Below are positions 1-10,270 of a DNA stretch of 64,000 nt, piece by piece; within the stretch, counting starts at the first letter, position 1; the number at the start of each line of letters is the position of its first letter. Made by a program: the position numbers and the translations under genes. A model generated the notes under the pieces. The model worked only from the letters and a program-made list of their open reading frames with translations, searched no databases and had not been told where the DNA came from. The DNA lies in assembly GCA_033980235.1 (NCBI GenBank), contig CM067077.1, forward strand, positions 1,113,501-1,177,500, written 5' to 3'. This DNA comes from Diadema setosum. Taxonomy: Eukaryota; Echinodermata; Echinoidea; Diadematoida; Diadematidae.

Positions 1-139
1 TGATCATCAGTCCGTCATTCAATAAACGTTAGCAAATAGAACCATGATTTTTTTCTAAAGATTGATTAAAATAGGTAATATATCCGAAAAGGCGAAATAA
101 TAAACCAATCTCGAACAGTCAATCGTCATCACAAAAGTC

Positions 140-382
140 GACATAAGGTGATAACCCTTTTTAATTGGACCTCTCAGTTTTCTTCAGTTGTCCCCTCTAA
201 ACATAACTTAGTATGTTTTCCGGTATGTATGTATATTTTTATTAGTTTGTGGACTATCCTTTATTTATCGTACTTTGTAATGTGTATAATTATGCTTATG
301 ATAGAATTCCTGATTTACTTTGTGCTATGTTTTGTTGGAAGTAAGATGAGAATGAAATAAAAAATGCAATGAAATGAATTGA
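140..382 (+). mobile_element. Probable 3' end of a LINE-type retrotransposon
   Basis: A T-rich non-coding stretch ends in short A-rich tandem-like repeats (GAATGAAATAAAAAATGCAA, then TGAAATGAATTG). Such simple-repeat tails mark the 3' end of CR1/L2-like or RTE-like non-LTR elements. A 70-codon frame inside is T-rich, hydrophobic and resembles no known protein. Family not identified. Confidence 0.3.
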
Positions 383-1276
383 CCCTATCCATAGAATGTG
401 ATAACTAAGACAACCGAGGGAGTCAACATTACGATACCAATTTAGAGTCATTACAACCTCATTTGAAACGTCACTTTCATAATATTTTGAAACATGAATT
501 GGTTTAAATTTATTTCATTCTGATGAAAATATGACGTTCATCACATGTACAGTGATCGCATTATCGATCGGCTATGATCCTGCTAGCCTAACCAGCGAAA
601 AACTCCCTTAATTAACGAAACTGTTTTTGTCCCATAGAAATTGGATGACTTGTTTTTCACCTCCTCATTCTCATCTGACGGTCATTGATATTTCAAACGT
701 GTTACATTTTCTTTTTGATTGGTGTGATATTTGGTTAAGGTGTGAACGGTCAGCTCACGCACATCCGGGACCTGAAAGGCGTACAGCTGCCGCAGGTGTT
801 GTTAGAATATCGAGTCGACCTTGAGCCCTTTTCGGCTGGGATTCATGCGCGACATAATGCGTCAAATCTTCTCTAACACCCCTGAACTATTTGTAGAATA
901 GATTGAGGCATGTTTGACATTTATGCAGGTGATTATTATGTATCATGACACGGTTGATTCCCAGCGATATTAAATATCTGCAGCTTGGCCGCTGTTAATT
1001 GTCGTAAATATTTTGTATGTTGACGGTAGTGATGAAGGTGGGTGTTAAAAGAATAAGTTTCGAGCCAAGTATTTTTTTCTTAAAAAAAAAATAAGAACAG
1101 AAGAGAAGAAAGAAAGCAAAACCTTAGCTTTTTTCTAAGTTGCAATCTGCCTCCTTGTCCGGTCGATTTTGGTTCCACTTCATTTTGTTTGTACGTACAA
1201 TGCAAGCGTGTGCCTGTGTGCATGCGATAGTACAATAGTAATATATGGACGTTCGTCAAGGGGAATTCTAATACGA

Positions 1277-1278
<2 letters not shown>
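383..1278. other. No feature recognised
   Basis: Ordinary AT-rich sequence. A 65-codon frame at 627-824 shows no domain or splice support. A poly-A/G-rich patch lies at 1080-1120. Confidence 0.5.
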
Positions 1279-1334
<56 letters not shown>

Positions 1335-1351
1335 TGTGTGTGTGTGTGTGT
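1279..1351. repeat. (GT)n microsatellite
   Basis: About 36 GT units with one TCT interruption, abutting the left end of the 15-bp minisatellite. Minus-strand frames full of Thr-His come from this tract. Confidence 0.95.
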
Positions 1352-1359
1352 AGTTCCAT

Positions 1360-1968
1360 GACATTTGCTCCGGTGACATATGCTCCGACGACAATTGCTC
1401 CGAAAAATGCGACAAATGCTCCGCGACATTTGCTTCGCGACAATTGCTCCGCCGAAATTTGCTCCGTCGACAAATGCTCCGGCAACATTTGCTCCGCCGA
1501 CAAATGCTCCGGCGATATTTGCTCCAGCGACATTTGCTCCGGCGACGTTTGCTCCTACGACAAATGCTCCGGCGACATTTGGTCCAGCGACGTTTGCTCC
1601 GGCGACATCTGCTCCTACGACAAATGCTCCTAAGGTGCGACATAATATTGCTCCGGTGACATTTGCTCCGGCGATATTTGCTCCGATGACAATTGCTCCT
1701 ACGACATTTGCTCCGACGTCATTATGATGCAAAGGTCTGAAGGTACTCACAGGTACGACCTTTGCTCTTCCAACGTTTGCTCCTACAACAAATGTTCCGG
1801 CGACATTTGCTCCAGCGACGTTTGCTCCGGCGACATCTGCTCCGATGACAATTGCTCGAAGGACATTTGATGCAAAGATCTGAAGGTACAGTCAGGTACG
1901 ACATTTGCTCCTCCGACATTTGCTCCGGAGACAAATGCTCCGGCGACAGTTGCTCCAGCGACAAATGA
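1360..1968 (+). repeat. 15-bp minisatellite array, GCTCCGGCGACATTT family (array 1)
   Basis: Roughly 40 variants of a 15-bp unit (GCTCC, then NNCGACA, then WTT or AAT). At 1726-1760 and 1869-1902 the array is interrupted by a related spacer, GATGCAAAG...CTGAAGGTA...CAGGTACGAC. Because the unit is divisible by three, all six frames stay open: the plus strand reads APATF/APTTN pentapeptides and the minus strand reads GANVA, SPEQM or RRSKC pentapeptides. These are consequences of the repeat; there is no evidence of expression. The left part contains GCGACAAATGCTCCGCGACA, which is also found at the corresponding end of array 2. Confidence 0.93.
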
Positions 1969-2210
1969 AAGTTAAGAACATCAAAACACAACACCGTCAG
2001 CGTTGGAATAAAAATTAAACTAAAATTGAAATACATTAATTTTAAGCGCCCCGTCCAGCAGGGCGAAAATTTCGCAATTTTCAGTTGTATTATTGACAAG
2101 TTTTAGACAAGAAAAGTGTCTTATTGTTTAATTTTGTATTTAATTGATTGATTTATTAATTATTTCTTAACCTTCCGGGGGCACATTCGTTCCCCCCGAA
2201 GAAAGTTCTT

Positions 2211-2233
2211 GGGGGGGGGGGGGGGGGGGGGGG
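2211..2233. repeat. Poly-G tract in a G/C-run patch
   Basis: About 23 consecutive G, preceded by GGGGG and CCCCCC runs (2175-2200) and followed by CTCCGGCGCCC. Similar G-run patches occur at 7200-7217, 9872, 10082-10102 and 10789-10801, next to mobile-element pieces. The family is not named. Confidence 0.85.
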
Positions 2234-2267
2234 CAAGGGCCCACTCTGTCTCCCGCTCCGGCGCCCA

Positions 2268-2560
2268 TGTGTTCAATTCAATTCAATTCAATTGAGTTTA
2301 TTGATCTGATCCAAACAAAAAGGATTACAATAAATTTTCGACAAATAGTATATGACTTTCACAATTGAGGAAATAACGAAATGATATGACTTTCACAATT
2401 TTCAAAATACAAACTAATATGACTTGTACAATTGACAAAATAACAAATACATGAATAGCAAAATCAGAAAATACGTATCTATGAAACATTACCATTAACA
2501 TAATTCAGCGAACTGTAACATTGCTAAATCAATTATAGTGTTATCAAAGTAATAAGTGGG
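2268..2560 (-). mobile_element. Probable 3' end of a LINE-type retrotransposon with a TTGAA tail
   Basis: On the minus strand the sequence ends AATAAACTCAATTGAATTGA followed by more ATTGA units (2271-2300). A short pentanucleotide tail behind an AATAAA is typical of non-LTR retrotransposon 3' ends. Inside, ATATGACTTTCACAATT or a close variant occurs three times (about 2350, 2384, 2418), about 34 bases apart. No coding remains. Confidence 0.4.
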
Positions 2561-2887
2561 GTACCATGATGATTAACTACCGAAATAAAATCGAAGATTT
2601 CTTCTGACCATGTTTTTAACACCACCCCCAAGAAACCCAATGACAAATCCATTATCCACGTATTCTTTTTTTGCACTAGGAAATAATGTAAATTTTAGAC
2701 CCACATATAGGTTTATAATCAGGGGGCAATCTTTTTTGTTTTTTAATCCTCGTTCTTTCTCTTCTCCTTTCCCTTTTCTTTTTCTTTCTTTAGTTTTTTT
2801 TTTCTCTTTCTTTCTTTTTTTTTTTATAGCAAAATCATAGGGGGCGCCTTGTCGCCGCCCTGCACCCATACATAAATAAAATAACAA
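2561..2887. other. Pyrimidine-rich stretch without a gene
   Basis: Long T and CTTT tracts at 2733-2825 followed by GCGCCTTGTCGCCGCCCTGC (2845-2864), which resembles edges of the other G/C-run repeat patches here. The 104- and 76-codon frames are Lys- or Phe-rich products of the tract. Confidence 0.5.
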
Positions 2888-4042
2888 ACCAGTAAAAAAA
2901 GAAAAGAAAAAAAAAGCCCGTTAGGGATGTTTTGGATTGCGTGTACGCTTTAAACGAATACCCTTGTCGCTGGCTATTTTTTTGAATATACTCCTGCTCT
3001 TAGCATGAGAGAGAGATATCACAAAGGGTTGTTGGTTTTTAGGGTTAGCTCAATGAGGTTACTAGGTGATCTCTTTTAGTTGCAGGATCGTTGACCAGAA
3101 CAATTTCTATCGACATGTTTTGTGTTGTCTCTAATTTAAATCAGCTTCGGATCCTGAAAGAAATTTTGAAATGGTCTTGTAACTAACAAACAGTCAAACA
3201 ACATCGCAATTTGAGGAGAACTTTTGCTTTGCATTCTTTGGACTGTGTTTCTCGCATATGTTTTTCCTCTGCTGAACGCATTTTTGTAATTTGTTGACCA
3301 CACGCTTCATTCCGAAAAAGAGTATTTATGGCAAAGAAGCGAAGGAGTAGAAATTGCAATGGAGCCATAGCCAGTCATGGACACTCAGCGTGCGGCAACC
3401 CTGATGGACGAGTAAAAAGGACTCTAGCTTTTTAGCGTTTTAGCTAACGACGAACAATAATGGGGGAAATGTGACAAGATTGAATTATCACGTTACGCAG
3501 CTTATAACAATGCAATATCAGTGAATATACATGATTATGAGCAAAGGAGTATACAAAATACGAAGATTACATTCCTGCAATACCAATTATTAATATCAAG
3601 AAAATACGATCTAACATTTTTCTTGAAACATTGACCTTCAATCTATTGTGTCACTTTCAGGAAAGTTCCACAGACTTGGATCAGTATGTGAAAGCGTAAT
3701 ATGAGTTAATGATATTGTGAGAAGAAGAAAATATGGGTTTCCTTGTTGAATTGTGTATTTTTGTTATTTCGTTTCATTCGTTCGTTATCTTTATTAAGGA
3801 TTCTCCATTTGATCTTACAAAAGTAATTCAAAAAGAGTCAATATGCAATAACTATGAATAAAACAAACAAAGAAACAAAAACATGTATAATTCTTAGGAG
3901 AAGTTCAGGAAGATTTTTTTTTTTTTCCGCCGGAGAAATTGTGAGGAGGGCATTTTTCACACTTGAAATTGTCTCATCTTCAAACAAATTTCGTCTGATA
4001 TAATTTCACCAGATCAATTATCGAACCGTTGGAACGAATTGC
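2888..4042. other. DNA between the two inverted minisatellite arrays, no gene seen
   Basis: AT-rich with poly-T at 3916-3927 and a short GA run at 3008. One 61-codon minus-strand frame (3183-3368) has no recognisable content. With 1969-2887 this forms the loop of the inverted pair. Confidence 0.5.
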
Positions 4043-4690
4043 CGTCGGAGGACCGTCCGAGCAAATGTCTCTGGAGCATTCGTCGCCGGAGCAAATGTCT
4101 TACCTTTGTATAGCAAAGGTGGTACAAGAAGTTTTCGAAGGAGCAATATTGTCGTTGGAGCAAATGTCGTACCTGTCTTTACCTTCAGACTTTTGCATCA
4201 TATGACGTCGGAGCAAATGTCGGAGGAGCAATGTCACCGGAGCAAATGTCGTACCTGTCTGAAGGTAAAGACGTACCTTCAGACTTTTGCTTTAGGCCTA
4301 TATGACGTCGGAGCATTTGCGGTAGGAGCAATTGTCGCCGGAGCAAATGTCGCCGGAGCATTTGACGCCAGAGCAATTATTGTCGCCGGAGCAAATGTCC
4401 CCGGAGCAATTGTTGCACATTAGGAGCAATTGTCGTAGGAGCAATTATCGCCGGAGCAAATGTCGCCGGAGCATTTGTCGGCGGAGCAAATGTCGGCGGA
4501 GCATTAGACGCCAGAGCAATTGTCGTAGGAGCAAATGTCACAGGAGCAATTGTCGCCAGAGTAAATATCGCCGGAGCATTTGTCGGCGGAGCAAATGTCG
4601 GCGGAGCATTTGTCGCCGGAGCAAATATCGCCGGAGCATTTGTCGCGGAGCAAATGTCGCGGAGCATTTGTCGCATTTTTAGGAGTAATA
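4043..4690 (-). repeat. 15-bp minisatellite array in inverted orientation (array 2)
   Basis: Same 15-bp unit as at 1360-1968 but on the other strand (GGAGCAAATGTCGCC, then GGAGCATTTGTCGGC). It has the same spacer twice, at about 4163-4205 and 4245-4300, and the same terminal variant (GCATTTGTCGCATTTTTAGG at about 4661-4683). The arrays are therefore homologous inverted copies 2.1 kb apart. Open frames on both strands here are repeat artefacts. Confidence 0.92.
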
Positions 4691-6780
4691 TGTCGTGTCA
4701 CCGTCTGTGTATGTGTATCAGAGTAAGCGTAATTATGGAACTTTCTCTACCGTAGAACATTACGGTATTTATATCTCACATGACACAAATTACCGGAATC
4801 AAGCTGGCTGGTGAAGATACACCATGAAACAATCCAGCAAAATAAGAAGAAACACGTGGAACTACTAGTATCTCCCGCAGCTACTCAGTCGCTCATCATG
4901 ACGTGTGCTAAACACCCCTTCTCAATCAAGTATTAAGTGAATACACAACATACAAAATACAAGACGGAAAGTACAAGACTTCGAAATACTAGTAATTACG
5001 ACCTTTAGATCTGCGACGCGAACGCTAAGACGATGCCAACTCTGGTTGAACAATGTAAACAGCTGCCCCGTGCATGTGCAGAACGTAATATCTTCAGAGT
5101 TATTAATGTCGTCTTAGCATTCGCATCGTAGATCAAAGTATATGTGCGGTTCGACAGAACTGTGCAGTGCTGGTGCGAGGAAGCCACCGAAATGCAAATA
5201 GGTCGTATGTGTACTCTTATAGGTCTCTCAGGAGAGATGAAATAGGATAATAATATGAGGCTAGCTGGCGTGAGTCTGATCAGTGTTGGTCTTTGGTTTG
5301 CCCCACGATACTCCATCGCAGGCCAACAAGCGAGGCAAACATCGATGGACATCAGGCCTCTAGTCATCGGGGGAGAATCACTCTGTCATCCGAAGGGAAG
5401 TATTCGCACGTAAAAAGCAACAACAACCTAAAAGCTGTTGTCGGGTTCAAGTTTTGTCCTTAGTATACTTCCCTTGTGCATCATAACGATGTGTCTCAGA
5501 TCACGCGGTTCCAGAGCAATCGGAAAAGTGATTTACTACTCTACGGTGGAGGCCTCCACCGCATGACGTGCTTCGCACATCTCATGAGCGGCAGGATTTT
5601 TATACAACTTAAACCTGCTTTGTTATATGGACGCATAGTGACTATAGAAGAGAAGTCTAAATATTTTCTTCACTAGTGCTTGCCTTTTTCCTCCCTGAAG
5701 TATGCTATCGGTGTCATGTCCTCGTTTCTTCGCTAGCTCTGCCCTCTTTTTCTTTTCATATTCTTGCCCCCTTTTTCCAAGTCGCATCCTCAAGCCCTCC
5801 GTTCACTTCCCACATCCCTTCTTCTTTCCTCTATCTTCCCTGTTTCTTCCATTCATTTTCGTCTTTTATCTTACTGACACTGAAGTTCTATAGATTTGTG
5901 TTTTTTCCATTGTCTTTACCGCCTTTCATTTTTTTAAATGTTGTTCCTTCGATATCTTCACCTGAGCATTTCACTCATAAGATATCAAAGTCGATGCATA
6001 CATTTTTATCAAGTAAACATTTTTTATGCACTTGTGTATCTCTACTATTTTATTTTATATTTGGGTTAAGACAGCATGCAGTTTCCGCTTCCACGTATAT
6101 TTAGACTGAAACTGTCATAGTAGTCATCTTCTCTTCTTTTTTTTCTTTGGCGTAATATTGCTAAGGCTGAAAGAAGGACATCAAACAGTCGACAAAGATG
6201 AAATTAGCCGAGATGGTTACCTTGGTGACCATAATATGAGTGACAAGGAATGATAGTTCAAATATATTTCTTACGTCATATCATGTAAGCATGCAGAACA
6301 CACACACGCACACACAATGGTAATGCACTGAGCGGGAATAAATGCAAACATTTCAGGTTCATGTTGTATCACTAGCAGGCATATTGCAGAACATCATATC
6401 TCAAAGACCTGATCCTATCAGAATTACGAAATTTTTGTATTTGCTGAGACATACATACTACCAAGAAAACTACGTTCTTCTCGCTTGCTGATGCTATATC
6501 TGTACTGTACTGTATTGTTTGTAAACGTCATAGAACATGTGATATTGAATGGACACCGTGATCAGGTAAAAAGATCATTTGCAATCGAGGGGTTAATCAG
6601 GGGGCGTTTGTGACCTATGTCTTTGAGCTCACTGAATGTCCCAAGAAAACATAATTATTCTGAAGGAAAAAAAAAACACATGAAAGAAATATATAAAGAA
6701 ATATGTAATTCTGCAATAAGTAGAGCTATAACATACATTTGTACATGCACGCAGATGCACATACAAACACATTATATACA
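4691..6780. other. No gene seen; pyrimidine-rich middle
   Basis: The 120-codon minus frame at 5005-5367 and the 66-codon plus frame at 5476-5676 show no family features. 5690-5890 is C/T-rich and yields Phe/Ser/Leu-rich frames that look membrane-like but are composition artefacts. Confidence 0.5.
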
Positions 6781-6789
6781 CACATCCAC

Positions 6790-6811
6790 GCACACACACA
6801 CCCACACACAC

Positions 6812-6856
<45 letters not shown>

Positions 6857-6878
6857 CACACACAAACACACTCACAAA
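6790..6878. repeat. (CA)n microsatellite, interrupted
   Basis: Long CA run with several CG and CC interruptions. The Thr-His and Val-Cys frames at 6617-7032 arise from it. Confidence 0.95.
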
Positions 6879-7184
6879 ACACACATACACTGGATCTGAT
6901 CGCCTCCGCGAAATTCATCTTTACCATAAAGACTATAACATTTTTGTTCTTCATCATGCATACTTCCGTTCAAATTTGAACCCACTCAAAAACGAAACAA
7001 GGATTGACATTAAAATCGAGGGCTTTGAGTAGATCGTTTCTGTAATTTCTGTAATTCATTACAAAGTGGATGTTTCATTTCCTATAGACTAGTAACCATG
7101 CATTTCATTCACCAGCTCCCTCACGTTAAGCTCCGTTGGCTGGAATTCTCATTGAATTCGGTTGCTGCTATATTAGGTAGCCAA

Positions 7185-7330
7185 GCAGTGGCGGATGGTG
7201 GGGGGGGGGGGCGCCCCCTCTTTATTTGTTGTTAAAACAAAGGAAATAAAAAGAAAAAAATGAGTTGAAAACCCGAAGTATAGCACCAGAAATATTATTT
7301 GCGACGGAATTCCTGGATCCACCCCTGCCA
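7185..7330. mobile_element. Small non-autonomous DNA-transposon-like element with GGCGGATC-type ends
   Basis: The left end GCAGTGGCGGATGG (7185-7198) is an imperfect inverted match to the right end GGATCCACCCCTGCC (7315-7329). A G/C run follows the left end. Inside is AAACCCGAAGTATAGCACCA, related to AACCCGGAAGTGGCACCAGA in the tandem duplication at 9.6-11.0 kb. Elements with these ends are remembered as abundant in marine deuterostomes. The superfamily was not determined. Confidence 0.5.
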
Positions 7331-8213
7331 AGTCCCCGGTAAGCTTCGTGCTTGTTAAGGGCAACTTTTGTGAACAAAGCATGCATAAAATGTGAATACA
7401 GTGTACATTGCAAAACCGGTCCATCGTTACGATTTGTGTCACTGTTGCTGTTTGCTGTTTATGTGTTGTTGTTTTTTTCTTGCTATTTGTCTTTATGAAA
7501 ATATAGTAATAAGTATCCAAATACAGGCATAAGGTGTCCATTTATGATATCAATAAAGCTCTTTATCGTATGTTAATTTTTGTTAAATAAATATCTTCTC
7601 TATATCGACCAATTCAGTTTGGGTACTTTTCTTTTCTTTTTAATGATAATTTCTAGCTGAGGGCTTCAAGTATGCCTAAAAGATTTATGCACTGGCATAC
7701 CAACGCACTTGGCTCACTGCATAACCCATTGAAAGTGTTTTTGATCTTCTTTGGAAGCCCCCCAGTTATGGCCGCCATAAGTAACACCGCTCTGAAGTTG
7801 GATTGATCTATATCAAAAGCTTGGAATGTCTAATATGTTTTCGCTATTTCCTATCCCCATGTATGGTAAATTATATTTGGAATCTGTACGCAAATCCTGT
7901 GAGAACTTGGCGCAAGTCTGTCACCTCTAGCCGTAATACTTGATTAGAATGATTGTGATTGATGAGGATGCAGGGATTCAGGATAATCTTATTATTCTAT
8001 CATAGCAGTTGCCATAGTGATAGTTCCCCCTTTTTTATACTACAAAGAGAGTGCCAGTGCCTTTGAATGTCTTCCTAATACTGAATTCCTGTCTTGTATA
8101 CTTCAATGAATATAAGGTATATCCACTTTTCGCTAGCATCGAATTATGTTTGAGCTAAACTAATAAAAACCATCTCGCTAAGGTACACTTGGTTGGTTTT
8201 GTGTTGCTAAGTA

Positions 8214-8216
<3 letters not shown>
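7331..8216. other. No feature recognised
   Basis: AT-rich spacer. The 122-codon minus frame at 7173-7541 overlaps the element above and has no domain. Confidence 0.5.

Positions 8217-8245
<29 letters not shown>
8217..8245. repeat. (CA)n microsatellite running into TA
   Basis: About 14 CA units, then a short ATATAT run directly abutting the hAT-like element. Confidence 0.9.
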
Positions 8246-8253
<8 letters not shown>

Positions 8254-8543
8254 CAGGGCTCGACACTAACGGTGGCCCGGGGTCACCAAAAATGAAAGTC
8301 GGGCCACCAAATTTCAAAAAAGAGCAAATTTGGTGGCCCGCCTTGGGCCACCAAATTTTTTTGAAAAATATGTCAATAAATTTGTAACTTTTTGCGCCGG
8401 AAATGAATAAATGCATGCAGTGAGTGTGTGACTCATTAAAAAAACAGGACTTTTAATGTTTTTTATTGTTTTTGGGGGGGCCACCAAATTTTTCTCTCGG
8501 GCCGTCAAAATTTTGAAATTGATGAAAAAGTTAGTGTGGAGCC

Positions 8544-8546
<3 letters not shown>
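8254..8546. mobile_element. hAT-like non-autonomous transposon, 293 bp
   Basis: Ends form an inverted repeat: CAGGGCTCGACACTAAC at 8254 and GTTAGTGTGGAGCCCTG ending at 8546 (one mismatch). CAGGG ends are typical of hAT elements. The eight flanking bases are alternating A/T on both sides, so an 8-bp target duplication is possible but hidden by the TA repeat. Inside, GGGCCACCAAATTT-type motifs recur in both orientations, giving a subterminal imperfect palindrome. No transposase remains; mobilisation would have needed an enzyme from elsewhere. Confidence 0.72.

Positions 8547-8587
<41 letters not shown>
8547..8587. repeat. (TA)n microsatellite
   Basis: Alternating TA between the hAT-like element and the first MITE. 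The poly-Tyr-Ile frames come from it. Confidence 0.95.
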
Positions 8588-8590
<3 letters not shown>

Positions 8591-8831
8591 GAGTTTGTTT
8601 GCAAAAACCGATAAGTCCTTATTTGTCAAATGGAGATATTTGCGATTAAAGGTCAAGAAAAATAAAGAGAATAATAAGAACATTTTTGCTTCTTTTGACC
8701 ATAACTTCAAAAATATACCTTTATATGTAGTGACCAATATATCATTTAAAAGGTATTATTTTGTACTTTATGACAGAGACCGTACTTCAAAATCTTCAAA
8801 ACTGGACTTATCGGTTTTTGCAAACAAACTC

Positions 8832-8834
<3 letters not shown>
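8588..8834. mobile_element. TA-embedded MITE, copy 1 (complete, 247 bp)
   Basis: A perfect 31-bp terminal inverted repeat at 8588-8618 and 8804-8834, beginning GAAGAGTTTGTTTGCAAAAA. It is bounded directly by (TA)n on both sides. The internal 185 bp has no coding capacity. A TA target would fit Tc1/mariner-like mobilisation, but the superfamily is not proven by the ends alone. The open frame across it is incidental. Confidence 0.82.

Positions 8835-8887
<53 letters not shown>
8835..8887. repeat. (TA)n microsatellite
   Basis: About 26 TA units immediately after MITE copy 1. Confidence 0.95.
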
Positions 8888-8889
<2 letters not shown>

Positions 8890-9435
8890 CCTTTACACAC
8901 ACATACACTAACACGCACACACATAAATTATATGAGCATAATCTATGTACTGTATAATAACATTAAACATTATATTACACACAGTGTATTTATGTGCTCA
9001 TCTCTACTTCACTGGATTTATACATTCTCTTCGTCGACAACTTATAAGAAGCAATAAATACCATGTTATTTCTTCGTTTAGAAAAAAACAACAACAACAT
9101 AGTGATGTGCGCAACTCATGACTTTAACAAAAGGTACGAGCACACCTATTACTGAAGAAAATCCGTCTCCATTTATTGATTTTGCCATATTCTTTGGATT
9201 AAATTATTCATGTAAATTATTCATGAATGTAGGCGACTGTAAAACCCTTCTGTGCATTATAACAGAAGACTCCACCCGTGTAATATTCATGTCAGGACCT
9301 TCATCTCTGTACCTTCTTCAACAAACTGTTTTCTTTATATTTATTGTATCTGATGTCTTTCAGTTTAGCGTTTCTTTTGATTTCCTTAACTCAGTTCTGT
9401 GTTGTTGTCTTCCAATTGGTTCTTATAACCTTCTT

Positions 9436-9437
<2 letters not shown>
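8888..9437. other. No gene seen
   Basis: Spacer between two TA repeats, with a short CA-rich patch at 8895-8923. The frames at 9118-9547 run into the TA tract and lack domains. Confidence 0.5.
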
Positions 9438-9477
<40 letters not shown>

Positions 9478-9480
9478 TAT
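9438..9480. repeat. (TA)n microsatellite
   Basis: TA run with an ACACACAT interruption, directly before MITE copy 2. Confidence 0.92.
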
Positions 9481-9718
9481 GAAGGGTTTGTTTGCAAAAA
9501 CCGATAAGTCCATTTTTGAAGATTTTGAAGTACAATCTCTGTCATAAAGTACAAAATAATACCTTTTATTATTGGTCACTACATATAAAGGTATATTTTT
9601 GAAGTTATGGTCAAAAGAAGCAACAATTTTCTTATTATTCTCTTTATTTTTCTTGACCTTTAATCGCAAATATCTCCATTTGGCAAATATGGACTTATCG
9701 GTTTTTGCAAACAAACTC
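9481..9718. mobile_element. TA-embedded MITE, copy 2 (opposite orientation, right end clipped)
   Basis: Same element as 8588-8834 read in the other direction. The left terminal repeat has one substitution (GAAGGGTTTG). The right repeat lacks its last three bases and passes straight into ATATATAT. Together with copy 1 it makes a long inverted repeat. From 9571 it lies within the tandem duplication. Confidence 0.8.
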
Positions 9719-10260
9719 ATATATATTATACATCGCTGTATATATATATTTTTTCAAATCTCAGCAAGGACTAATGTTGACATAAACACAAGATTGTAAA
9801 GGAATACAGAGCACGTTGCATTCGATTGTTTGGAAGAGCGTGCTTAGACTTTGCAGGCCGGCGCAACCTTGCCCCCCCCCCCCCCTCAACTTTTTTTTTC
9901 ATAATACATAAAGGGTCTAACTACTTGTGACCCCCCCCCCCCTCTTATTTTCTATATTTTACTTTTGTGGCAGTAATACGGAAGTTATACTCGAGGGTGT
10001 TTTTTTTTTTATTGCTTGTCAGCTGAAGAAACCCGGAAGTGGCACCAGAAAATAATCCATTGCGCTGAAGACCCTTTTTTTTTTGGGGGGGGGGGGGGGG
10101 GGCTTGTCAGCTCATGAAACCCGGGAGTGGCACCAGAAATAAACTGCCCCCTCCCCCACTTTCACAAACGCGGTGCTGGTAGTGTTATACCATGTTCATG
10201 AATGAATGGTGTGCCACGTGGTCATAGATTTGTCGTTGTTGTTGTTGTTGTTATTGTTAT
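9571..10260. repeat. Tandem segmental duplication, copy A (690 bp)
   Basis: Nearly identical to 10271-10959. It contains, in order, the distal part of MITE copy 2, a TATA-rich stretch, two C runs, a T run, and two ~42-bp related pieces sharing CTTGTCAGCT and CCCGG(A/G)AGTGGCACCAGAAA (about 10015 and 10103). It ends with a (GTT)n run (10233-10250). The duplicate sits 700 bases further on, separated by GAAAAAAAAA. Confidence 0.93.
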
Positions 10261-10270
10261 GAAAAAAAAA

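Noticed and set aside
1080..1750. Open frames of 115-187 codons on both strands
   Set aside because: They are the GT microsatellite and the 15-bp minisatellite read in different frames; unit length divisible by three keeps them open.
1360..4690. CRISPR-like alternation of repeats and spacers
   Set aside because: Units are contiguous 15-bp minisatellite repeats without unique spacers, and the DNA is eukaryotic.
4106..4701. Open frames of 63-116 codons over the second minisatellite
   Set aside because: Same artefact as array 1, with the same pentapeptide patterns in inverted order.
5005..5367. 120-codon minus-strand frame
   Set aside because: No domain, no splice support, composition like surrounding DNA.
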